Shown here piece after piece: positions 56,715 through 64,000 of a stretch of DNA of 64,000 bases (position 1 is the first letter of the stretch; each line of letters begins with the position of its first letter). The translations under genes and the position numbers were made by a program. The notes beneath the pieces were generated by a model. It did no database searches and was not told where the DNA came from. It worked only from the letters and a program-made list of their open reading frames with translations. Origin of the DNA: Paracamarosporium sp. OC-R06-R3 (taxonomy: Eukaryota; Ascomycota; Dothideomycetes; Pleosporales; Didymosphaeriaceae); the NCBI GenBank assembly GCA_019828545.1, contig JACVRA010000230.1, positions 66,462 to 130,461 of the forward strand, given 5' to 3'.

Positions 56715-57980
56715 ATGGGTCTCCCCGTGTGGCGCGCACCGTCCCCCGAGGCGCCATCCCATGCGCTCAAGGACCCCGCCAGCCTTTCGCGCTCGCCCAT
56801 CAGAAGGCGCCGACCCACGCGTTCGCCCAGGTCGCGCGACTTCGACGTGCAGGCGTTGCGCTCCGCAACGCGGCCCTCCAGGCCTTATCCGCCCGCGCCA
56901 AACGTCCCCGCGCGCAACGCCCAAAGACGCGAAGATCACGCGCCTAATGACGATGGTTCGTCTTCGCGCGCCTACTTCCGCCTCGCGACAGACGCCGAGC
57001 GTCGCACGCTGCCCGCACTCACGCCCAACTTCGCACCTGCCTATCACCTAGAACAACAACAACGTCGGAGCGGTGCTGTCCTTCATCGACATGGACTTGC
57101 CCGCACCCACACGCTCAGACGCTCAGACAATCGCTCGCCTGTTGCTGATGGAGGTGTCGCAGTAGAGGCAGATGATGACAGCAGCGATAACGCGGTAGGC
57201 TTCCCACCACTGCGACGAATGGGTCGCCGCACAATTGCAGACGGTCCCCTGCCTTCCAGCTCCCTGCGCGAGTCCTGGAGTCCCGCCACGACGCTCGACG
57301 GCTTGGGCGATCGCGAGCGCAGCATGAGCCCGGTTGTCGACGATCATTGGGAAACAATGCTCACAAGCGTCGCGCCTGATCCCCTGGCTCCTACTGCTGA
57401 ATCCTCCTTCGCCTCAGCCGCAGCATCTGCTTCATTCTCGAATTCGCATCCTAGCTCGCGCGCTGGAAGTTCAAACTCAAATTCCGCCTCTTCTTCGCGT
57501 ACCCACCTAACCATTCCCTCGCGGCGTGAGTCTTGGTCGGTTGATACCTTCCTGCGTGCGTGCGACACATCCGAAGATGACAGTGCTTCTGACACAGAAG
57601 CTGAGGACGACATCCTCGAAACTAGTTCGTCGCGCCGAAGGGCTACAGCAAGGACCGCACCGAATGAGCCTCCACCGCGAGATCCTCACTACTCGCGCGC
57701 CATTCGTGATCGGTCCCGCGAATCGACCGGGTACGTGCGAAGCTTCTACGGCGAAGTACCCTTTGAGCATGCCCGGCGGATGGAGGAGCAGCTTGCCGCC
57801 GAAGAACGCGCGATTACCGACGAAGAGATGCCCCTGGACCAGGAGCTTCGTGATGCACGAGCCCTGCTAGAGAGACTGGCACGGAGAGAAGACATCTCCG
57901 ACGACTTCTGGGCCTCAGTAGGCCTCCTACGACCCGTTGCCGACCGCGTGGAGCGGATCCAGCAGCGCGAGCGCTTGTAA
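56715..57980 (+). CDS. Conserved fungal protein, mostly disordered
   Basis: A single exon encodes 421 residues. The first 200 residues are Arg/Pro/Ser-rich (SLSRSPIRRRRPTRSPRSRD). A recognisable conserved core follows: SPVVDDHWETMLTSVAPDPL then a Ser/Ala stretch (SSFASAAASASFSNS). An acidic segment (DTSEDDSASDTEAEDD) precedes it and the C-terminal helices (RDARALLERLARREDISDDF, then WASVGLLRPVADRVERIQQR). I have seen this arrangement in uncharacterised Pezizomycotina proteins but cannot name a domain or function. It is likely nuclear, given the basic start, but that is a guess. It shares its promoter with the folate gene. Confidence 0.83.
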   Translation: MGLPVWRAPSPEAPSHALKDPASLSRSPIRRRRPTRSPRSRDFDVQALRSATRPSRPYPPAPNVPARNAQRREDHAPNDDGSSSRAYFRLATDAERRTLPALTPNFAPAYHLEQQQRRSGAVLHRHGLARTHTLRRSDNRSPVADGGVAVEADDDSSDNAVGFPPLRRMGRRTIADGPLPSSSLRESWSPATTLDGLGDRERSMSPVVDDHWETMLTSVAPDPLAPTAESSFASAAASASFSNSHPSSRAGSSNSNSASSSRTHLTIPSRRESWSVDTFLRACDTSEDDSASDTEAEDDILETSSSRRRATARTAPNEPPPRDPHYSRAIRDRSRESTGYVRSFYGEVPFEHARRMEEQLAAEERAITDEEMPLDQELRDARALLERLARREDISDDFWASVGLLRPVADRVERIQQRERL

Positions 57981-59017
57981 CGATATTCTTTCACGATTAC
58001 AACATTAGACCCGCTGGCCGGTCTGAAACGCGATCCTTTTGAAGCGAGATTCCACCAGCTCTCTGTACGAACATGGTGCTGCTGTCCTGTCTAGTATTCG
58101 GTACTACCTTGTGATATTTCTTCTGCCTCTGGGTTGGGTGGCCTTTTCGTTTAAACCCTAATGTGTGCATTTACAAAAGCTTTGGTGAGGTGGCGTCGGT
58201 TTGTCATATCAAGACATGGTATCATTTGGGATCATGCTTATGCATTGAGGTGGATGTGGAGGGCTAGGTCTGAGGCTACATCATACTATTTCCCCATTTT
58301 ACGAGTTATGTGTATTTCTATCTATCTAGACCGTATGAGCTACCTATGGTAGGCGAGGTGCCTCGCAAACGGAATGAATCAAATGTTGGCACGCGTTGTG
58401 CGTGATTACTTCAAAACGGCGTGTCGTCTATCCTTACTGTGCTTTATGAGGTTATTCTTCAGGTGTTTATGAACATCTGGTTATATATTCTTAGACTGTG
58501 TACGTCTTTCACATACAACTATAACAGAGAATCGGGCTTCCTCCCTAAGAGACTGTAACTGGAAATACAACACAGTTCTCCGTCCGTTATCTAACCATAT
58601 ACGAAAGCCCAGCGCCAACGCCGTAACATGTATATTCTGTCGCAAACTGTACCCGGTTTTGGAAACCAAGAGTGAGCTGTATATGAACGAATAGTTAAGT
58701 CAAACATACTGTGGTCGAAGGGGTAAGTGGTGTCGTAGTAAGGGTAATTTTGTAGCGCTTCAAGAGGTATGGCTGTATAGGAAATGGGCTTGTAAGTGGC
58801 TTGCGAAAGAGCGCCTCCCTGCTGTGTAACCATACAACATAGGAAACACGTGTCTTACCCCGCAGTAATACCCACGGAATGTTCATGCGGACAACAAAAA
58901 CACAAGAACACGATCGCAGGAACAAAACAACTAACAAGCTCTGTTAACCAACCATTGGTGGCCAAACTGGGTCGTTCAGACTAGGTACCTGGAAATTGCT
59001 AGGCGTGTGTGCGCAAA
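57981..59017. other. Spacer containing a direct-repeat copy
   Basis: No gene is supported. It contains the left copy of the repeat that brackets the CHAT gene (listed separately) and the CHAT promoter. Confidence 0.5.
58348..58419 (+). repeat. Direct repeat, left copy (pairs with 62354-62425)
   Basis: 72 bp starting GGTAGGCGAGGTGCCTCGCA match the segment at 62354 in the same orientation, with nine differences counted by eye, all transitions. Weaker similarity continues another 50 bp or so. The CHAT gene is the only gene between the two copies. Confidence 0.85.
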
Positions 59018-61654
59018 ATGGATACAATGTACCAACCTTATGGAGACGCGTGGTGGTCAAAAGCGATGCAATACAAAGGAGTCTACCAAGAAACCAAAGA
59101 TCTCAAGGACCTAGACATGGTCATCGATGCACTCGTCGGATCGGTGAGGTTTTCATCGCCGGACAACTCACTACGACTATATGAGCTCGCCACGGCTTTG
59201 GACGTCAAGAGCCGAAAGACTGGCGAGCTGTGTGATTTGGATGAGACAATCTCGGGTTTGCAAAGAGCCTCGAACGCGACACCAAGCACAGATCCAGAGA
59301 TAGCGGTGCGAAGAAATAGTGTAGCACGTGGGCTGCTCACCCGATACCGAAGAACGCGTCAAGTAGAGGACCTAATGGAATCTATGGACGAATTCAGGGG
59401 TGCTCTCTATTTTCTCCAAGACAGTTCTAATCGACCAATCTATATGGGTGACCTGGCAACTGGTCTTTACTGGCGTTATAAATCGGGCCGCAATGTGACC
59501 GACTTGAAAGGAGCAATTACTTTGTTGAAGACAGCAGTACAACATGAACAAACGCCGCCTTGTTATATGAAAGATCTGGGAGTGGCTCAACGAGAACTAT
59601 ACCGGAAGAATGGAGATAACGAGGTGGTAGAAACGGCCATAGAAAACCTCAAGGAAGCGCTGGTTGCAATGCTACACATCAACTCTCCTCAACAAGAGCT
59701 ATCAAGATGTCTTTGGGAAATAGGAGCTACGTTGACTGATCAATGGGAACGAACTCGGGATGTCGAAAAGCTCAAGGAGGCTGTAAAGTACTTCCAAGAG
59801 GCTTACGATGCTGCGCAACCTAATCACTTTGATCGTGCGGGCATTTCAAAATGCATCGGTGATGCTTTGGACGATCTATACGAGGAGGAAGGATGCCGCA
59901 TTCCCCAATTACGGTTGCAGTCCACGAAGGCATATTGGAACTGCCTTACCCACCCGCTCACGAATCCTATCACGCGTATTAGTGCCGCATGGTTGACTTT
60001 GTCTCGCCTTGTGAAAGAAGAAAATTGGGCAGAAAGTGTAGACATTGTGGAAGAGGCTCTGGGGGTTTTCTCGGATATGTCACTACCTCTTGGTATTCGA
60101 GAAAATCTTCAAGTTGCCGTACACAATGTGTCCAGCTTCGGATCTCTCGCAGCTTCTGTACTTCTCAGGGCGGGCAAAAAGCCCGTTGAGGCTTTGCAGG
60201 CTTTGGAACGCTACCGAGGACTGATCTCGGCACTGAGGATGGACCCAGGGTCAGACATGTTTGAGCTCAAACGCGAACAGCCAAGGCTGTGGAAGGAATA
60301 CAGACATTGTGAGGAAAGAATTAACACGTTCCATAAAGCTCAGTATAAAAGTCACGAGGCGAGAACCGAACAACAAGTTCGGCTCGAGAGCATCTTGATA
60401 GAGCTTCGTGGGAAGATTCGGAGCTGTCCGGGTTTCGAACGCTTCTTGCTCAGCCCAACTGAAGAAGAAATGCGTACACTGGCTAAACAAGGGCCTCTGG
60501 TGACATTCAACTGCAGTCATGTTGGCAGCGAAGCGTTCATAGTCACAGAGGCTGATATCACAGCTATCCAACTTCCTGGACTGCAATACGACCGTGTGTA
60601 CGAGATCATTAAACCCGCCACTTTACAAGAAATTCCTCTATGGCGCGAAGCCTTATTGAGTGAGGAAAAGCAGCGAGCTCTGCTCAGGAGTGATTCGAAA
60701 AACTCTATGGAAGAGAACGAACATTCCGTTTTGATCGAATCCGATGACGAGGAAGAATCATCGGACGATCGTTTCAGTGCTTCCAACCTGTTGTATCTGT
60801 GGGTACATGCTGTAAGACCGGTTCTCCAGCATCTAGATCTGTTGTACGAAAAAGACCTGGAGTCTCCGATACCTCAGATATGGTGGGTTGGTGCAGGTGT
60901 TATGGCGTATATGCCACTTCACGCTGCGGGCAAGCACGACGAAGCATCGTCTGACAACACTATAAGCCACGTTGTGTCCTCCTACGTGCAAAGCCTGAAG
61001 GCCTTGAGCTTCAGCCGACTCGCATCTAGAAAACTGGAGCCAGGTGTGGGACAGAACTTGCTGATCGTATCGATGCCTAAATCTCCAGGAGAGATGGATT
61101 TGAACGTCCTTGAAGAAACTGTGGACATCAAAAGCCTCTATACGCAATGGGCTACTGTAAAGCTTCTGGACCAACCAGAAAAAGCAGAAGTCCTCCCCGA
61201 ACTTGCTATGTGTACAATCGCGCACTTTGCCTGTCACGGTGTGGTGAACGAACTTGACCCGGCCAAAAGTGCTCTCGTTATTGGAAGATATATGCCAGAG
61301 CAACTCATGTTGGAGGATGTAGATAGTGTCAACCATGAAGGCTTGCAACTAGCATACCTCTCGGCTTGCTCAACCGCTCGACTGAAAACGGGTTCTTTGG
61401 CACATGAGTCTGTACATCTTGCCAGCGCCTTTCAGACAATCAGATTTCCGCACATCATCGCAACACTTTGGAAAGTACACGATGAAGCTGATGCGCAAGT
61501 TACAAGGGAATTTTACCAAAATTTGGGGCAGTTAAGTGAACGCAATATCGAGGTTGCTCTAGCTTTGCACAAGGCAGTGTTGTCGTATCGGAGTCAGGGA
61601 GGTAATGCTATTAATGTGGACAGATGGGCACCGTTCATTCATTTTGGAGCGTAA
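59018..61654 (+). CDS. TPR-CHAT (caspase-like) protein
   Basis: A single exon gives 878 residues from the ATG at 59018. The frame opens slightly upstream only through non-ATG codons. Residues 1-400 are TPR-like helical repeats with the recurrent pattern of a short helix plus DLxxAI or EKLKEAVKYFQEAYDAAQ. A charged linker carries an acidic cluster (ESDDEEESSDD, about 573-583). The C-terminal third is a CHAT domain, the caspase/separase-related peptidase fold. It has the catalytic His (IAHFACHG, H740) and Cys (AYLSACSTA, C784) and then ESVHLASAFQTIRFPHIIAT and LWKVHDEADA. Both catalytic residues are present, so it may be an active protease. In fungi such TPR-CHAT proteins are linked to cell death and NLR-type defence, which is a family-level inference. 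It stands alone, with no NB-ARC module. Confidence 0.92.
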   Translation: MDTMYQPYGDAWWSKAMQYKGVYQETKDLKDLDMVIDALVGSVRFSSPDNSLRLYELATALDVKSRKTGELCDLDETISGLQRASNATPSTDPEIAVRRNSVARGLLTRYRRTRQVEDLMESMDEFRGALYFLQDSSNRPIYMGDLATGLYWRYKSGRNVTDLKGAITLLKTAVQHEQTPPCYMKDLGVAQRELYRKNGDNEVVETAIENLKEALVAMLHINSPQQELSRCLWEIGATLTDQWERTRDVEKLKEAVKYFQEAYDAAQPNHFDRAGISKCIGDALDDLYEEEGCRIPQLRLQSTKAYWNCLTHPLTNPITRISAAWLTLSRLVKEENWAESVDIVEEALGVFSDMSLPLGIRENLQVAVHNVSSFGSLAASVLLRAGKKPVEALQALERYRGLISALRMDPGSDMFELKREQPRLWKEYRHCEERINTFHKAQYKSHEARTEQQVRLESILIELRGKIRSCPGFERFLLSPTEEEMRTLAKQGPLVTFNCSHVGSEAFIVTEADITAIQLPGLQYDRVYEIIKPATLQEIPLWREALLSEEKQRALLRSDSKNSMEENEHSVLIESDDEEESSDDRFSASNLLYLWVHAVRPVLQHLDLLYEKDLESPIPQIWWVGAGVMAYMPLHAAGKHDEASSDNTISHVVSSYVQSLKALSFSRLASRKLEPGVGQNLLIVSMPKSPGEMDLNVLEETVDIKSLYTQWATVKLLDQPEKAEVLPELAMCTIAHFACHGVVNELDPAKSALVIGRYMPEQLMLEDVDSVNHEGLQLAYLSACSTARLKTGSLAHESVHLASAFQTIRFPHIIATLWKVHDEADAQVTREFYQNLGQLSERNIEVALALHKAVLSYRSQGGNAINVDRWAPFIHFGA

Positions 61655-62628
61655 CTGTTTGGTAAGGCAAAGGGCTGTTTAAGCTTAGTGTGGCCCATCC
61701 ATTGGCGTATCGATGGTCTTTATCTTGTCGGGGCCTCTATGCACACGCTGAGGACAATGTTTGTACGTAGTACTCTTGCTTAGTAATGACTCTATGGGTG
61801 TAGACCTCAGCTAGATTGGTACACTACACGATTGGATGCCCTCGTGCGTTGTTCGTGTTGCCTTTCACAAGTCGGCCAACCGTTGTTTGCCACGAAAAGG
61901 GAATTGCACAGTAATCGATTGACCGGCTACCCAATGCAGTATCGATCGGTTATGCTTGGTATATTATTATCTACCTATCTGATACAAGCAAATTCGATCA
62001 TTTCACGTCCCCCAAAGACAAGATACGTGTTTCTGTCGTCCTTCTATACCTGCTGATCTATCAATTGTTACGCTCTCTACCATCGCATGTATCACCACTC
62101 TGACCATGATAGTGGAAGCCCGGACGATCGAAGTGATTGTGGCAAGGACGACGTGAGTGAACCATTCAATCGTCAAGTAAGGTTTTTAGTGCTTTATAAC
62201 TGACCACGGTGGATTTAGACACACGACAGTTTTAATGGTCTTTATGTCCGGGAACTTGGCATCTTCGGCACCGTGACGGCTAAGAGATGGACGGAGAACA
62301 AGAGCATCGAAAAAAATATAGCAGGTGCGAGCGTGCCACCCTCTAGGTCCATGGGTAGGCGAGGTGCTTCGTAAACGGAATGAGTTGAATGTTGGCACGC
62401 GTTATGCGTGATTACTTTAGAACAGATTTTAGTTCACAATTACTATGCTTTCCAGGATCATTCTTTAGGTAGCAATAAATGTTTGCTCAGACAATATTGA
62501 ATTGAATGATTTTTGTATATATAGTTATAGGATACTAGAGATTAGGCGTACTGATAATAGAGGAGATTCTGAGTTCCTAACTTCTTTATCTATATAGTAT
62601 TTGATAATATGATTTACTATCTATTGTT
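61655..62628. other. Spacer containing a direct-repeat copy
   Basis: A 74-codon frame at 61832-62056 is unrecognised. The sequence becomes AT-rich after 62.45 kb. The right copy of the CHAT-flanking repeat lies inside. Confidence 0.5.
62354..62425 (+). repeat. Direct repeat, right copy (pairs with 58348-58419)
   Basis: GGTAGGCGAGGTGCTTCGTA and following bases repeat the left copy in the same orientation. Every difference in the 72-bp core is a C/T or G/A exchange. Confidence 0.85.
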
Positions 62629-64000
62629 CTAGTACACGTATATAAAGTTCGGATTCTCCTTGTCTGTCAAGTCTTGAAACGCCGTTGCGCTATCGTCCGG
62701 AATAGTACCTTGGGAATATAAAGATTCTCTAAGTTCAACCTTGCGCTTGTTCTCCCAGATAAAGACAAACCGGAAGACGAAGAAAAGCCCGAGCTCAATG
62801 CAGTTTGAAACAAGAAGAGACCCGATTCCAAGTGGGTACTTGGGAGATTGTGCAGGTTTGTAGAAGAATGGGCTAGAGATACTCCCAACGCAGGAACCAA
62901 ACCAAATCATCCCTGACACGATCATTTTCTTGGACTGCCCAGCTGTGTTACTTGTGACCAAGGAAAGACAGATAACGAATGAGGCTTGATAAGAGCCGGT
63001 AAGATAGCTGTAGCACAATCTTCAGTCAATGTGCGGATCGTGGAGCAAGAAACTTACAAGCAAATGAGCCGCGCGACGTAGGCATCTGTCGGTACGAGTA
63101 GGAAGCCTAACGCTCCCCCAATCGTAGGCAACATGAACAGAGCACACACGTATGTGCGACTGTTAGGCGGCATAAACCTATTTGCAAGAGCACCAAGGCC
63201 AATCCAAATTACGACGATAACGCCCTGAGGAATGCCGAGAAGAGCTGTGTGCAAAGTGTCGAACCCTAGGCCTTGAATAACAAGTGTGGAGAAGTTCGAT
63301 ATTCCTCCATTAGGAACTGCTGACACAAATCCTAACAGAAAGAATAACCAAGTCTTGTAATCGAGATATGCTTCTTTGATCTGGCCCCAGTTTATCGACT
63401 TCTGTTCAATACCTGTTTGATTGCGCCGCATGCGAGCGATAAGAAGCAGCCGCTCGTCGTGGGAGAATCCTCGGAAGGTCGTTGGGGAGTTGGGGAGGGT
63501 CAGTAGCAGAGCGATTGCCCAAGCACTACAGAGTGCACCGACGATGAGAAACTCGTATCTCCAGGAGGCCAAAGCACCATCAATCTGTCCAATGCCATAT
63601 CCTGAGAAGAAACAAAGGTCAGTGCGTGTCGAGTATACCAGGGGATTAAGCAGATTGCCCACCTATCAAACCTCCACCTGCCACACCAATGCCATTGAAC
63701 GCGTACCACGCCGAGATACGATATGGCTGTTCTGCCCTTGTATAGAACATGGAGGTGAATAGCATAAAAGCTGGGTCAGCGATCGCCTCGAAGGCCCCCG
63801 ACAAGACGCGCAGCGCTGCCAGTGATGCGAAACTGTTCGCTGCCGCTTGACACATTAGGAGGGCCCCCCACATGAAGATGTTGAAGGAAAGGTACCAGGC
63901 CGGACGACAACGCTGCATCAAAAGATTTGAGGGAATAGCCCAAATCAGCCAGCCAAAGTAGAATATGGACGAGAGCCAGGAATATTCGTTGCTCTTGAAG
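62629..64000 (-). CDS. MFS transporter, allantoate permease (ACS/Dal5) family, 3' part
   Basis: The gene runs off the window on its 5' side. Visible exons are 64000-63663, 63601-63058 and 63007-62629, with 61- and 50-bp introns. The C-terminal part of a 12-helix major facilitator is seen: SSIFYFGWLIWAIPSNLLMQ, then LSFNIFMWGALLMCQAAANS, RVLSGAFEAIADPAFMLFTS, the central loop with FRGFSHDERLLLIARMRRNQ, and ISSPFFYKPAQSPKYPLGIG. The last two, and the tail (FQDLTDKENPNFIYVY), are typical of Dal5-like anion:cation symporters that carry allantoate, nicotinate, pantothenate or similar small acids. Substrate cannot be read from the sequence. No catabolic partner is visible within the window. Confidence 0.92.

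Overview
This is nuclear DNA of a filamentous ascomycete (Pezizomycotina). The evidence is many GT-AG introns of about 50-60 bp, long intergenic spacers, a Zn(II)2Cys6 regulator, an RTA1-type membrane protein, fungal STAND N-terminal domains, and microsatellite-rich spacers. The overall character fits Dothideomycetes, probably Pleosporales, but that placement is an inference. No prokaryotic genes, viral genes or complete transposons were recognised.

Layout. 1-7.8 kb: the 5' part of a fungal STAND-type N-terminal domain protein (minus), a disordered GAGEALRG-motif protein, and a prolyl-4-hydroxylase-like dioxygenase that converges on a secreted GH92 alpha-mannosidase. 7.8-11.7 kb is a gene-poor stretch. 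11.7-15 kb: a UPC2-like Zn2Cys6 regulator convergent with an RTA1-family lipid exporter. 17-31 kb is housekeeping: a Siw14-like phosphatase, a DUF3984-like protein, a large single-exon CaMKK/Ssp1-type kinase and the GPI mannosyltransferase 3 (GPI10) gene, separated by spacers full of short tandem repeats. 31-36.9 kb is gene-poor and carries a family of intron-sized repeats (33.96-34.55 kb) that is the most puzzling signal in the window. 36.9-45.6 kb: a secreted intradiol dioxygenase, a rhodanese, a SET protein, a decayed gene, an intron-containing tRNA-Pro(CGG), a mitochondrial SAP-motif protein and a BTB protein. 45.6-53.3 kb: a stand-alone fungal N-terminal domain protein, an aminoglycoside-phosphotransferase-like gene broken by one TAG, and a secreted bicupin of the quercetinase type. 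54-58 kb: a dihydrofolate-synthase gene (with a GC-AG intron and a long basic tail) divergent from a conserved fungal protein. 59-61.7 kb: a TPR-CHAT (caspase-like) protein bracketed by diverged direct repeats. 62.6-64 kb: the 3' part of an MFS transporter.

How the genes relate. There is no obvious biosynthetic cluster. The credible functional links are the UPC2-like factor beside an RTA1 lipid exporter, and a loose grouping of fungal immunity/cell-death type parts (two fungal N-terminal domain proteins and a CHAT protease-like protein). Gene models were assembled by eye from splice sites and reading frame. All introns are predictions without transcript support.
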